NCBI GenBank assembly: GCA_030682835.1
Contig: JAUXNG010000081.1
Span: 46,502-110,501, forward strand
Length of the DNA: 64,000 nt
Source of the DNA: Hydrogenophaga sp.
GTDB lineage: Bacteria > Pseudomonadota > Gammaproteobacteria > Burkholderiales > Burkholderiaceae_C
Direction: 5' to 3'
The first letter of the stretch is position 1. Every line of letters begins with the position of its first letter. Under the pieces are notes generated by a model. The model did not search any database. It saw only the letters and a list, made by a program, of their open reading frames with translations, and was not told the origin of the DNA. The position numbers and the translations under genes were made by a program. Positions 1 to 8,799 of the stretch are shown here, piece after piece.

Positions 1-386
1 GGATGGGCCTGAGCGACTATGTGAGGGCCGAATTCCTGCGCAACCGCCAGCTCGATTACGTGCGCGCCGCGCGCGCCCTGGGCCTGAGCAACGGGCAGAT
101 CATCTGGCGCCATGTGCTGCCCAACAGCCTCACGCCGGTGGTCACCTTCCTGCCGTTCCGCATGAGCGCGGCCATTCTGGCGCTGACCTCGCTGGACTTT
201 CTGGGCCTGGGCGTGCCGCCGGGCACGCCTTCGCTGGGTGAGCTGCTGAGCCAGGGCAAGAACAACATCGACGCCTGGTGGATTTCCATGTCCACCTTTG
301 CCGTGCTGGTCATCACGCTGCTGCTGCTCACCTTCATGGGCGACGCGCTGCGCGACGCGCTGGACCCGAGAAAGCAGGACGCATGA
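1..386 (+). CDS. yejE: Peptide ABC transporter permease, YejE type (3' end only)
   Basis: This is the C-terminal part, about 127 residues, of an inner-membrane permease of the oligopeptide/microcin-C class; the gene begins before the window, so the first in-frame ATG at 3 is internal. The EAA-loop signature that contacts the ATPase is visible as ARALGLSNGQIIWRHVLPN near the start, followed by two hydrophobic segments and a short basic tail. Its stop overlaps the start of the downstream ATPase in an ATGA arrangement, so the two are translationally coupled. Assignment to YejE rather than another DppC/OppC homologue is inferred from the sequence style and the fused double ATPase that follows. 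Confidence 0.85.
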   Translation, partial: MGLSDYVRAEFLRNRQLDYVRAARALGLSNGQIIWRHVLPNSLTPVVTFLPFRMSAAILALTSLDFLGLGVPPGTPSLGELLSQGKNNIDAWWISMSTFAVLVITLLLLTFMGDALRDALDPRKQDA

Positions 387-1999
387 GCGCACCCTTGAAC
401 GCACTGCTGGACGTTCGCGGCCTGCGTGTGGCCTTTGGCGGCCAGGCCGTGGTGCACGGCATCGACTTCTCCATTCAGGCCGGCGAAAAGCTGGCGCTGG
501 TGGGTGAATCGGGCTCCGGCAAGACGGTCTCGGCCTTGTCGCTGCTGCGCCTCGTGCACAACGCCGAGGTCAGCGGCACGGCCCTGCTGCAGGGGCGCGA
601 CCTGCTGAAGATGAGCGAACACCAGCTGCGCGGCGTGCGCGGTGACGACGTCGCCATCATCTTCCAGGAGCCCATGTCCGCCCTCAATCCGCTCTACACC
701 GTGGGCGACCAGATCGGGGAGGTGCTGCAGCTGAAGAAAGGCCTGTCGCAGGCGCAGGCCCGGGCGGCCACGGTGGAGCTGCTCGCCTCGACCGGCATTC
801 CCGAGCCCGCCCGCCGCGCCGGTGCCTTCCCGCACCAGCTCAGTGGCGGCCAGCGCCAGCGCGCCATGATTGCGATGGCCCTTGCCAGCCAGCCGAAGCT
901 GCTGCTGGCCGATGAGCCGACCACGGCGCTGGATGTGAGCCTGCGCGGCCAGATCCTCGACCTGCTGTCGGACCTGCAGCGCCAGCACGGCATGGCCGTG
1001 CTGCTCATCACGCACGACCTCAACCTGGTGCGCCGTTTTGCCGACCGCGTGGCCGTGATGGAACGCGGTCATCTGGTGGAGCAGGGCACGGTGACCGATG
1101 TGTTCGCCGCGCCAAGCCATCCCTATACACGGAAACTCCTGGCCAGCAAGCCCGAGCGGCATCTGGTGGAAGCCCCTGGCTCGGCTGATGCCGCCGTGCC
1201 GGTGCTGCAGGCGCGGGCGCTGCGTGTGAGCTACCCGGTGCCCCTGCCCGGCCTGAAAGGGTGGTTCCGCAAGGGTGAATACGTCGCGGTGCAGGGCGCC
1301 GACATGGACCTGCCGCCAGGGCAGACCCTGGGCGTGATCGGCGAGTCGGGCTCCGGCAAATCCACCCTGGCACTGGCCGCGCTGGGCCTGCTGCCGCACC
1401 AGGGACAGCTGAGCGTGACCGGCACCGACTGGCGTCAGGCGGCGCAAAACGGCAGTGCCCGCGCCCTGCGCCAGCGCATCCAGGTCGTGTTCCAGGACCC
1501 GTTTTCGTCCCTGTCACCCCGCATGACGGTGGAGCAGATCGTGGGCGAGGGCCTGCTGGTGCATGAGCCCGGCCTGGCCGTGCCACAGCGCCGGGAACGG
1601 GTGGTGGCCGCGCTGGCCGATGTGGGCCTGATCCAGGACCCCGCGCAGGGCGGCGACTGGCTGCAGCGCTATCCCCATGAGTTTTCCGGTGGGCAACGCC
1701 AGCGCCTGGCCATTGCCCGAGCACTCATCGTGGGCCCGCAGGTGCTGGTGCTGGACGAGCCCACGAGTGCGCTGGACGTGACGGTACAGAAACAGGTGCT
1801 CGCCCTGCTGCAGCGCCTGCAGCGTGAGCGTGGCCTGAGCTACCTGCTCATCACCCACGACGTGGACGTCATCCGTGCCATGGCCCACACCGTGCTGGTG
1901 ATGAAAGACGGGCAGGTCCTGGAACACGGCCCGGTCGACCAGGTGCTGCTTTCGCCCGCCCACCCCTACACCCGCACACTGGTTCAGGCGGCGGCCTGA
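383..1999 (+). CDS. yejF: Peptide ABC transporter ATP-binding protein with two ATPase domains, YejF type
   Basis: The 538-residue protein holds two complete ABC ATPase domains in tandem and would energise the peptide permease encoded just upstream. Domain 1 has Walker A GESGSGKT at residues 41-48, signature LSGGQRQR near 153-160 and a Walker B ending DEPTTALD. Domain 2 has Walker A GESGSGKS near 320-327, signature FSGGQRQR near 434-441 and DEPTSALD. Each domain ends with the oligopeptide-type C-terminal segment (HPYT motif). The start at 383 overlaps the yejE stop; longer in-frame extensions would lie inside yejE and are rejected. The YejF name follows from the fusion of both ATPases, which DppD/DppF pairs lack. 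Confidence 0.9.
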   Translation: MSAPLNALLDVRGLRVAFGGQAVVHGIDFSIQAGEKLALVGESGSGKTVSALSLLRLVHNAEVSGTALLQGRDLLKMSEHQLRGVRGDDVAIIFQEPMSALNPLYTVGDQIGEVLQLKKGLSQAQARAATVELLASTGIPEPARRAGAFPHQLSGGQRQRAMIAMALASQPKLLLADEPTTALDVSLRGQILDLLSDLQRQHGMAVLLITHDLNLVRRFADRVAVMERGHLVEQGTVTDVFAAPSHPYTRKLLASKPERHLVEAPGSADAAVPVLQARALRVSYPVPLPGLKGWFRKGEYVAVQGADMDLPPGQTLGVIGESGSGKSTLALAALGLLPHQGQLSVTGTDWRQAAQNGSARALRQRIQVVFQDPFSSLSPRMTVEQIVGEGLLVHEPGLAVPQRRERVVAALADVGLIQDPAQGGDWLQRYPHEFSGGQRQRLAIARALIVGPQVLVLDEPTSALDVTVQKQVLALLQRLQRERGLSYLLITHDVDVIRAMAHTVLVMKDGQVLEHGPVDQVLLSPAHPYTRTLVQAAA

Positions 2000-2037
2000 G
2001 TCCTTCTCACGCCCCTTGGTGGGCGGCCGGGCTATGC

Positions 2038-2051
2038 TTGACATTTGTCAA
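2038..2051. promoter_or_regulatory. Palindrome TTGACA-TT-TGTCAA, operator-like
   Basis: A perfect 6-bp inverted repeat with a 2-bp centre lies 38 bp after yejF and 87 bp before the DUF2189 gene. The left half equals a consensus -35 hexamer, but the only good -10-like string, TATAAA at 2074-2079, is 30 bp away, too far for a standard promoter. A dimeric-repressor operator is plausible. No regulator gene is adjacent. Confidence 0.35.
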
Positions 2052-2064
2052 CCGACCTTCAGGC

Positions 2065-2089
2065 GGCGGCAGGTATAAAACCTGCTGCC
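2065..2089 (+). terminator. Strong stem-loop after yejF
   Basis: A 10-bp stem with one G-U pair (2065-2074 with 2080-2089) encloses a 5-nt loop, ATAAA. No T-run follows, so it could be a processing or factor-dependent 3' end for the yej operon, or part of the leader of the next gene. Confidence 0.4.
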
Positions 2090-2099
2090 CTTCCGACAA

Positions 2100-2128
2100 C
2101 CTGAGGCGGGCTACTCCATCGCCTCAGG
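2100..2128 (+). promoter_or_regulatory. Leader hairpin overlapping the ribosome binding site of the DUF2189 gene
   Basis: A perfect 9-bp inverted repeat, CCTGAGGCG and CGCCTCAGG, separated by 11 nt, ends 9 nt before the ATG at 2138. The likely Shine-Dalgarno, AGGA at 2126-2129, overlaps the right arm, so folding could limit translation initiation. Regulation is inferred; only the structure is seen. Confidence 0.4.
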
Positions 2129-2137
2129 ATCTCTTGC

Positions 2138-2926
2138 ATGAACGTCCGGACTTCTTCATCTCCCCCTGTTCCCGTCACGCTGTCGTCACCCCTGAGGTGG
2201 CTGGCACTGGGCTGGGCGGATCTGCGCCGCAACCCGGTCCCGGGGCTGCTGCACGGCGCCCTGCTCACCTTGTTCGGCTGGGTGCTGCTGTGGGCCGCGC
2301 GCGATGAATTCTGGCTGCTGGCCGGGGCGTTTTCCGGCTTCCTCATCGTTGCACCTATCCTGGCCACCGGGCTCTACCACGTCAGCCGCGCCTGCAACAG
2401 CGGCCGCTGCGTGGGCATGGGCGAAGTGGTGAAGCTGTGGCGTTCCGGTGACGGACGGCTGGTCCGCTTTGGCCTGCTCCTGGGTCTGGCGGGCACGGGC
2501 TGGGTGCTCACTTCGGCCGGTCTGATCACGCTGTGGTCCCCCGAGCCGATCCACAAGCCGCTGGATTTTTTGCGTCATGTGGTGCTGGTGCGCGAGCTGG
2601 GCCTGTTTGAAATCTGGCTCTTGCTGGGTGCACTGCTGGCGGCACCGGTGTTCGCATCCACCGTGGTGGCGCTGCCGATGCTGGTCGACACGTCTGTTCC
2701 CGTGAGCATGGCTGTGGCCGAAAGCTGGCGCGCCGTGGCCAACCATCCCGCACCCATGGCCCTCTGGGCGGTGGTGATCAGCGTGCTGGCCACCGTGGGC
2801 ATGCTCACCGCGCTGCTGGGCCTCATCGTCCTGATTCCCATCATTGCCCACGCCAGCTGGCATGCCTACTGCGATCTTGTCCGCCGACCGGCGTCCGGTT
2901 CGTCGTCTTTGGGGCAACCGGCCTGA
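2138..2926 (+). CDS. DUF2189 family integral membrane protein
   Basis: This 262-residue protein resembles the DUF2189 family of bacterial inner-membrane proteins of unknown function. It has a short polar N-terminus, then about six hydrophobic segments: two between residues 40 and 85, two around 115-185, and a pair near 200-245. A conserved-looking stretch with GLYHVSRA follows the second helix. The start at 2138 has AGGA nearby and is preceded by the leader hairpin. A small DUF2788 membrane protein follows 16 bp downstream, so the two are probably co-transcribed. No enzymatic motif is visible and I assign no function. Confidence 0.75.
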   Translation: MNVRTSSSPPVPVTLSSPLRWLALGWADLRRNPVPGLLHGALLTLFGWVLLWAARDEFWLLAGAFSGFLIVAPILATGLYHVSRACNSGRCVGMGEVVKLWRSGDGRLVRFGLLLGLAGTGWVLTSAGLITLWSPEPIHKPLDFLRHVVLVRELGLFEIWLLLGALLAAPVFASTVVALPMLVDTSVPVSMAVAESWRAVANHPAPMALWAVVISVLATVGMLTALLGLIVLIPIIAHASWHAYCDLVRRPASGSSSLGQPA

Positions 2927-2942
2927 GCCGACCATTTCTCTC

Positions 2943-3164
2943 ATGGAAACCACCCTTTTTGGCTACACCGAGGGCCAGATTGCCCAGTTCGGACTCACCT
3001 TCGGGGTTGGTGCGTTTGTTCTGTACATGCTCTTCATCGTGCTCAACCTTGCACTGGAATCCAAGGCTGGGAAGTTCGGCACCTTCATTCTTTTTCTGGT
3101 CTTGTCCTTCGGCATGCTCGGTTTTCTGGCCAAGAACCTCATTCAGTGGGCGTTGGGTATCTGA
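2943..3164 (+). CDS. DUF2788 small membrane protein
   Basis: A 73-residue protein with two transmembrane segments, roughly residues 12-34 and 42-66, resembling DUF2788, a short family found near translation genes in beta- and gammaproteobacteria. An in-frame extension back to 2844 lies inside the DUF2189 gene and is rejected; the ATG at 2943 follows the upstream stop by 16 bp. Function is unknown. Downstream is a promoter and terminator-like hairpin, so this gene ends its transcription unit or feeds into the rimP leader. Confidence 0.7.
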   Translation: METTLFGYTEGQIAQFGLTFGVGAFVLYMLFIVLNLALESKAGKFGTFILFLVLSFGMLGFLAKNLIQWALGI

Positions 3165-3201
3165 AATAGGCTCTGGCGCCCACTTCAGGCTGCATTCATA
3201 C

Positions 3202-3231
3202 TTGCGGACGGGGCGTTAGACGCAGTACAAT
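3202..3231 (+). promoter_or_regulatory. Predicted sigma70 promoter of the rimP-nusA-infB operon
   Basis: TTGCGG at 3202-3207 and TACAAT at 3226-3231 are separated by 18 bp, a good housekeeping promoter. Transcription would begin near 3238, so the terminator-like hairpin at 3247-3279 lies within the first 45 nt of the transcript. Confidence 0.6.
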
Positions 3232-3246
3232 GCCTGCTTCACGACC

Positions 3247-3279
3247 AAATGGGCGGGTTACTACCGGCCCATTTTTTTT
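3247..3279 (+). terminator. Intrinsic terminator-like hairpin in the rimP leader
   Basis: An 8-bp stem (AAATGGGC with GCCCATTT) with a partly paired interior is followed by a run of eight T at 3272-3279. It sits between the predicted promoter and rimP (ATG at 3331). It may terminate read-through from the DUF2788 gene or attenuate the rimP-nusA operon. NusA stimulates hairpin-dependent termination, so autoregulation is conceivable, but this is inference. Confidence 0.65.
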
Positions 3280-3330
3280 GGCCGAACGCTTTTACCCCCA
3301 CGCAAACCCTTAGGGCAGATACCACACACG

Positions 3331-3918
3331 ATGGCCTGGCAAGAAACCGTAGAGCAAACCGTCACCGGACTGGGTTTTGACCTCGTGGACCTCGAACGTT
3401 CCGCGGGCGGTTTGATTCGGGTCACCATTGACCACCCGTGGGCGCCGCCGGCCGAAGGGCAAGAGGCAGTCGAGCGATTCGTGACGGTCGAAGACTGTGA
3501 AAAGATCACCCGGCAATTGCAGTACCTGCTGGAGGTCGAGGGTCTGGAATATCGCCGGCTGGAAGTGGGCTCGCCGGGTATTGACCGGCCGCTGCGGCGC
3601 GAGGTCGACTACATCCGCTTCGAGGGGCAGATGGTGGACATCACCCTGAAGGCGCCGATTGGCGTCACCGGTGCTGAAGTGGCGGCCAATCGCAAGAAAT
3701 TTCGCGGCACGCTGGAGCGGGCCGAAGACGGTGTTCAGTGGCAGGTGGTCTGGAGCGATGCGCCCGAGACCAAGCCCGGGCAGCGTGTGAGCAAGAAGCG
3801 GGTGCCGCCACCGTTGCAGGCGCTCTGCTTCACGCTGGCCGATGTCCAGCAGGCGCGCCTGGCGCCAATTGTGAATTTCAAGGGCCGGCAGGTCCCGGAT
3901 GCTGCAAATCCCGATTGA
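3331..3918 (+). CDS. rimP: Ribosome maturation factor RimP
   Basis: RimP assists late assembly of the 30S ribosomal subunit. The 195-residue protein shows the two-domain layout: an N-terminal alpha/beta domain with the VEDCEKI segment and the family hallmark [11 protein letters not shown] near residue 80, then an SH3-like C-terminal domain. It is longer than the about 150 residues of E. coli RimP because of an insertion in the second domain, around residues 110-165. It is the first gene of the operon, 68 bp upstream of nusA, the classical order. The ATG at 3331 is the first in-frame start after the leader hairpin. Confidence 0.93.
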   Translation: MAWQETVEQTVTGLGFDLVDLERSAGGLIRVTIDHPWAPPAEGQEAVERFVTVEDCEKITRQLQYLLEVEGLEYRRLEVGSPGIDRPLRREVDYIRFEGQMVDITLKAPIGVTGAEVAANRKKFRGTLERAEDGVQWQVVWSDAPETKPGQRVSKKRVPPPLQALCFTLADVQQARLAPIVNFKGRQVPDAANPD

Positions 3919-3986
3919 TTCGCAGCTTCGCGCAAACGAATGAAAAGAACTGTTTTGAAAAAGATATCCGGAAAGGTGGGCGAGTA

Positions 3987-5486
3987 ATGAACCGCGAAAT
4001 GTTGATGCTGATTGATGCCATCTCACGCGAGAAGAACGTCGAGCGCGACGTGGTCCTCGGCGCGGTCGAGCTGGCGCTGGCCTCGGCCACCAAGAAACTC
4101 TACAAGGGCGAGGTCGACATCCGCGTGGCCATGGACCCGGACACCGGAGCGTATGAGACCTTCCGCCGCTGGCTCGTGGTGCCTGACGAGGCCGGCCTGC
4201 AGAACCCGGATGCTGAAGAGCTGCTGACCGATGCGCGCGAGGAGCTCGCCGACATCGAAGAGGGCGACTTCATCGAGAAGCCGGTGGAGAGTGTGCCCAT
4301 CGGTCGCATTGGCGCCATGGCGGCCAAGCAGGTCATCCTGCAGAAAATCCGTGATGCCGAGCGCGAGATGCTGCTGAACGATTTCATGTCGCGCGGCGAC
4401 AAGATCTTCGTCGGCACTGTCAAGCGCATGGACAAGGGCGATCTGATCGTGGAGAGCGGCCGCGTCGAAGGTCGCCTCAAGCGAAGCGAGATGATCCCCA
4501 AGGAAAACTTCCGCACCGGCGACCGCGTGCGCGCCATGATCATGGAAGTGGACCTGACGCTGCGTGGCGCGCCCATCCTGCTGTCGCGCTCCGCGCCTTC
4601 GTTCATGGTCGAGCTGTTCCGTCAGGAAGTGCCCGAGATCGAGCAGGGTCTGCTGGAAATCAAGGCCTGCGCCCGGGATCCCGGTTCGCGCGCCAAGATC
4701 GCGGTGCAGACCTATGACAAGCGTGTCGACCCCATCGGTACCTGCGTGGGCGTGCGCGGATCGCGCGTCAACGGCGTGACCAACGAACTGGCTGGCGAGC
4801 GCGTGGACATCGTACTGTGGAGCGAAGACCCGGCCCAGTTCGTGATTGGCGCACTGGCACCCGCCAACGTGCAGTCGATCGTGGTGGACGAAGAGCGCCA
4901 CGCCATGGACGTGGTTGTCGACGAAGAAAACCTCGCCATTGCCATCGGGCGCGGCGGCCAGAACGTGCGCCTCGCGGCCGAGCTGACCGGCTGGCGCATC
5001 AATATCATGACGGCCGACGAATCGGCCCAGAAGCAGGCTGAAGAGGCCGACGGCATCCGCAAGGTCTTCATGGCCAAGCTGGACGTTGACCAGGAAATCG
5101 CCGACATCCTCATCGAAGAAGGCTTCACCAGCCTCGAAGAGGTGGCCTATGTGCCGCTGCAGGAAATGCTCGAGATCGAATCGTTTGACGAAGACACGGT
5201 CAATGAGCTGCGCACCCGCGCCAAGGATGCCTTGCTGACGATGGAAATCGCCCGCGAAGAGAGTGTCGAAGAAGTGTCGCAGGACCTGCGCGACCTTGAT
5301 GGCGTGACACAGGAGCTGGTGGCCAAGCTGGCTGACGGCGGCATCCACACCCGCGACGAGCTGGCCGCTCTGGCCACCGACGAGTTGACCGACATCACCG
5401 GACAGACGCCTGAAGAGGCTACCGCGCTGATCATGCTGGCCCGCGCTCACTGGTTTTCCGGTGACGAAGCGCAACCCACGACCTGA
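3987..5486 (+). CDS. nusA: Transcription termination/antitermination protein NusA
   Basis: NusA binds RNA polymerase and nascent RNA to modulate pausing, termination and antitermination. The 499-residue protein begins [18 protein letters not shown], a typical NusA N-terminus, and continues with an S1 domain at about 135-200 ([10 protein letters not shown]), KH domains at about 200-350 (including GVRGSRV and [12 protein letters not shown]), and two C-terminal acidic helix-hairpin-helix repeats at about 360-495, as in E. coli NusA. A GGAAAGG Shine-Dalgarno lies ahead of the ATG at 3987; a longer frame reaching back into rimP is rejected. infB follows after 30 bp. Confidence 0.96.
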   Translation: MNREMLMLIDAISREKNVERDVVLGAVELALASATKKLYKGEVDIRVAMDPDTGAYETFRRWLVVPDEAGLQNPDAEELLTDAREELADIEEGDFIEKPVESVPIGRIGAMAAKQVILQKIRDAEREMLLNDFMSRGDKIFVGTVKRMDKGDLIVESGRVEGRLKRSEMIPKENFRTGDRVRAMIMEVDLTLRGAPILLSRSAPSFMVELFRQEVPEIEQGLLEIKACARDPGSRAKIAVQTYDKRVDPIGTCVGVRGSRVNGVTNELAGERVDIVLWSEDPAQFVIGALAPANVQSIVVDEERHAMDVVVDEENLAIAIGRGGQNVRLAAELTGWRINIMTADESAQKQAEEADGIRKVFMAKLDVDQEIADILIEEGFTSLEEVAYVPLQEMLEIESFDEDTVNELRTRAKDALLTMEIAREESVEEVSQDLRDLDGVTQELVAKLADGGIHTRDELAALATDELTDITGQTPEEATALIMLARAHWFSGDEAQPTT

Positions 5487-5516
5487 CAGCGGAGGCCCCA
5501 GCGGAGAAAAGAACCT

Positions 5517-8399
5517 ATGACCAGTACCACCGTCGCCGAATTGGCCGCCGAACTGAACAAACCCACATCCCTTTTGCTGGAGCAACTCTCCGCATCAGGT
5601 GTGCCCAAGACATCCGGAGGTGATCCCATCTCCGAATCCGACAAGCAGAGGCTGCTCAGCCACCTCAAGGCCAGCCACGGCACGGCCGGTGGTGAGCGCA
5701 AGAAGATCACGCTTGTGAAGAAGTCCACGTCCGAGATCAAGCAGGCCGACGCCACCGGGCGTGCCCGCACGATCCAGGTCGAGGTCCGCAAGAAGCGGAC
5801 CTTCATCAAGCGTGACGATGAAGTCGTGGTGCCCGAGCCCATGGAAGCGCCCGCTCCGGCGGCGCCCGTGGTGGATGCCGCCGAGCTGGCCCGCCGCGAA
5901 GAAGAAGCGAGCCGCCAGGCAGAGCTGCTGCGCCGCCAGGAAGAAGAGCTGGCCCAGAAGCGCCGCGACCGCGAAGCCGAAGAGGCGCGCCAGGCTGAGG
6001 CGGAAAACGCCCGCGTTGCGGCTGAAGCCGCCCAGGCCGAGGCCGCCGCGGCTACCGCTGCTGCTGCGAAAAGCGCAGCAGCCAGCGAGCCCCCGGCCAT
6101 TCCGAGCGCCGAGACGCTGGCTGCTGATGCAGCCAAGCGTGCGCAGGACAAGAACGACTCGCTGGAGCGCGAGTCAGCAGCCCGCGCGCTGGCCGACAAG
6201 AATGCTGAAGTCAAGCGTGCCGAAGACCTGCGTGCGCAGGACCTCGTCGAGCGCCGCCGCAAGGCCGAGGCCGAAGCCGCCAACATCCGAGCGATGATGG
6301 CCGCCCCCGCCAAGACCCTCGTGGCCAAGAAACCCGAGCCCACGCCCGATCCCAAGGCTGGTCTTAAAGGCACGCTGCACAAGCCGGCTGGCACACCTGT
6401 CAAACCTGCCACCGCCGCTGGTGCGGCTGTCGCCGGTGCGGCTGGCAAGAAAGAAGTCAAGTCCGAGAACCTGTCCTCCACCTGGAAGGATGACGCGGCC
6501 AAGAAGAAGGAAATCAAGACCCGTGGCGACACGAGCGCTGGTCGTTCCAACTGGCGCGGCGGCCCTCGTGGTGGCAGCGGACGCCGCGGCGACCGCGATT
6601 CGCGTGACGGCCAGAGCAACTTCGTCGCGCCGACCGAATTCAAGGTCATCGAAGTGCATGTGCCGGAGACCATCACAGTGGCCGAGCTGGCCCACAAGAT
6701 GAGCCTGAAGTCGTCCGAGGTGATCAAGCAGCTGATGAAGCTGGGCCAGATGGTCACGATCAACCAGCCGCTGGACCAGGACACCGCCATGATCGTGGTG
6801 GAAGAACTGGGCCACCAGGCCGTGATTGCGGCACTCGACGATCCGGAAGCGTTCACCGACGACGATTCGACCCAGCAACAGGCCGAGCTGCTGCCGCGTG
6901 CGCCAGTGGTCACGGTCATGGGTCACGTCGACCACGGCAAGACCTCGCTGCTGGACTACATCCGCCGCGCCAAAGTGGCGGCGGGCGAGGCCGGCGGCAT
7001 CACCCAGCACATCGGTGCGTACCACGTGGAAACCCCGCGCGGCATGGTGTCCTTCCTCGACACCCCGGGTCACGAGGCGTTCACCGCCATGCGTGCCCGC
7101 GGTGCCCAGGCCACCGACATCGTCATTCTGGTGTGTGCGGCCGACGACGGCGTGATGCCCCAGACCAAGGAAGCCATCAAGCACGCGAAGGCTGCGGGTG
7201 TGCCCATGGTCGTGGCGCTGACCAAGATCGACAAGCCCGGTATCAACCTGGAGCGCGTGCGCTCCGAGCTGGTGGCCGAAGAAGTGGTGCCCGAAGAGTT
7301 TGGCGGCGATGTGCCTTTCGTGGGCGTGTCGGCCAAGACCGGTGAGGGCGTGGACGCCCTGCTCGAGCAGGTGCTGCTGCAGGCCGAGGTGCTGGAACTC
7401 AAGGCGCCGGTCGATGCCATGGCCAAGGGCCTGGTGATCGAGGCCCGCCTCGACAAAGGTCGCGGTTCCGTGGCCACGGTGCTGGTGCAGAGCGGCACGC
7501 TCAAGACCGGCGACGTGGTCCTGGTGGGTCAGACCTCGGGCCGCGTGCGCGCCATGCTCGACGAGAACGGCAAGCCGATCAAGTCGGCAGGTCCGTCGAT
7601 TCCGGTGGAGATCCAGGGTCTGTCCGAAGTGCCTCAGGCCGGCGACGATTTCATGGTGATGCTGGACGAGCGCCGCGCTCGCGAGATCGCCACCTACCGC
7701 GCAGGCAAGTTCCGCAACACCAAGCTGGCCAAGCAGCAGGCTGCCAAGCTGGAGAACATGTTCTCGGACATGTCGGCGGGCGAAGTCAAGGTGTTGCCGA
7801 TCATCGTCAAGGCCGACGTGCAGGGTTCGCAGGAAGCGCTGGCGCAGTCGCTGCTCAAGCTGTCGACCGACGAGGTCAAGGTTCAGCTGGTGTTCGCCGG
7901 CGTGGGCGGCATCAGCGAGAGCGACGTCAACCTGGCCATCGCCTCCAAGGCGGTCGTCATCGGCTTCAACGTGCGCGCCGACGTGGGTGCACGCAAGCTG
8001 GCAGAAGGCAACGACGTCGACCTGCGCTACTACAACATCATTTACGACGCTGTGGACGAGCTGAAGGCAGCCATGTCCGGCATGCTGGCGCCCGAGAAAC
8101 GCGAAGAGGTCATCGGCTCCGCCGAGATCCGTACCGTGTTCGTGGCGAGCAAGATCGGTACCGTGGCCGGCTGTATGGTCACCTCGGGCATGGTCAACCG
8201 CAACGCACACTTCCGCCTGCTGCGCGAGAACGTGGTGATCTACACCGGCGAGATCGACACGCTCAAGCGCCTCAAGGACGATGTGCGCGAAGTCAAGGAA
8301 GGCTTCGAGTGCGGTATCAAGCTCAAGAACTACAACGACATCAAAGAAGGTGATCAGCTGGAGTTCTTCGAAGTCAAGGAAGTGGCCCGCACGCTGTAA
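5517..8399 (+). CDS. infB: Translation initiation factor IF-2
   Basis: IF-2 is the GTPase that places initiator tRNA on the 30S subunit and promotes subunit joining. The 960-residue protein has an N-terminal IF2N module (about 1-50), a long Ala/Glu/Arg-rich charged region (about 110-330), a second IF2N module (about 375-430), then the G domain with GHVDHGKT at 469-476, DTPGH at 515-519 and TKID at 569-572, followed by domains II-IV. A GGAG motif precedes the ATG at 5517. It is flanked by nusA and rbfA as usual. An internal start giving a shorter isoform, as in E. coli, is possible but not evident. Confidence 0.97.
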   Translation: MTSTTVAELAAELNKPTSLLLEQLSASGVPKTSGGDPISESDKQRLLSHLKASHGTAGGERKKITLVKKSTSEIKQADATGRARTIQVEVRKKRTFIKRDDEVVVPEPMEAPAPAAPVVDAAELARREEEASRQAELLRRQEEELAQKRRDREAEEARQAEAENARVAAEAAQAEAAAATAAAAKSAAASEPPAIPSAETLAADAAKRAQDKNDSLERESAARALADKNAEVKRAEDLRAQDLVERRRKAEAEAANIRAMMAAPAKTLVAKKPEPTPDPKAGLKGTLHKPAGTPVKPATAAGAAVAGAAGKKEVKSENLSSTWKDDAAKKKEIKTRGDTSAGRSNWRGGPRGGSGRRGDRDSRDGQSNFVAPTEFKVIEVHVPETITVAELAHKMSLKSSEVIKQLMKLGQMVTINQPLDQDTAMIVVEELGHQAVIAALDDPEAFTDDDSTQQQAELLPRAPVVTVMGHVDHGKTSLLDYIRRAKVAAGEAGGITQHIGAYHVETPRGMVSFLDTPGHEAFTAMRARGAQATDIVILVCAADDGVMPQTKEAIKHAKAAGVPMVVALTKIDKPGINLERVRSELVAEEVVPEEFGGDVPFVGVSAKTGEGVDALLEQVLLQAEVLELKAPVDAMAKGLVIEARLDKGRGSVATVLVQSGTLKTGDVVLVGQTSGRVRAMLDENGKPIKSAGPSIPVEIQGLSEVPQAGDDFMVMLDERRAREIATYRAGKFRNTKLAKQQAAKLENMFSDMSAGEVKVLPIIVKADVQGSQEALAQSLLKLSTDEVKVQLVFAGVGGISESDVNLAIASKAVVIGFNVRADVGARKLAEGNDVDLRYYNIIYDAVDELKAAMSGMLAPEKREEVIGSAEIRTVFVASKIGTVAGCMVTSGMVNRNAHFRLLRENVVIYTGEIDTLKRLKDDVREVKEGFECGIKLKNYNDIKEGDQLEFFEVKEVARTL

Positions 8400-8423
8400 G
8401 CGCGCAAGGGAAACACAAGCACC

Positions 8424-8798
8424 ATGGCAACCCGCAAGAAGTCATCCACACCCAACCGCGGCTTTCGCGTGGCCGATCAGATCCAGCGTGATCTGACCGA
8501 GCTGATCGCGCGCGAGCTCAAGGACCCGCGGGTGGGGATGGTCACCATCAACGCTGTCGAGGTCACGCCCGACTACGCGCACGCCAAGGTGTTCTTCAGC
8601 TTGCTCACGGGCAATCCTGAAGAAACGCTGGCCGGCCTGAGCGCAGCGGCCGGCTTCCTGCGCAGTGGCTTGTTCAAGCGGCTGCACATCCACACCGTGC
8701 CGACGCTGCATTTCGTGTTCGACCGCACCACCGAGCGTGCGGCCGACATGAACGCCCTGATCGCCAAGGCGGTTTCCTCCCGGGCCAAGGAAGACTGA
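8424..8798 (+). CDS. rbfA: 30S ribosome-binding factor RbfA
   Basis: RbfA is a KH-fold protein that binds the 30S subunit during 16S 5'-end maturation. The 124-residue length and landmarks fit: the N-terminal helix [12 protein letters not shown], the [11 protein letters not shown] strand and the [11 protein letters not shown] segment near the C-terminus. It lies 24 bp after infB. The Shine-Dalgarno of truB (AAGGAAG at 8787-8793) lies inside its 3' end, so the two genes are probably translated in coupled fashion. Confidence 0.95.
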   Translation: MATRKKSSTPNRGFRVADQIQRDLTELIARELKDPRVGMVTINAVEVTPDYAHAKVFFSLLTGNPEETLAGLSAAAGFLRSGLFKRLHIHTVPTLHFVFDRTTERAADMNALIAKAVSSRAKED

Positions 8799-8799
8799 C

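Noticed and set aside
2074..2079. TATAAA as a -10 with TTGACA at 2038
   Set aside because: Spacing is 30 bp, too long for a sigma70 promoter; the TATAAA is inside the loop of a hairpin.
4023..5585. Long open frame of 520 codons opposite nusA
   Set aside because: High GC and codon bias leave the antisense frame open; the sense gene has all NusA domains, and the antisense product is His/Arg/Gly-rich without family motifs.
6174..8210. 678-codon open frame opposite infB
   Set aside because: Mirror of the infB codon pattern; IF-2 on the plus strand has every G motif.
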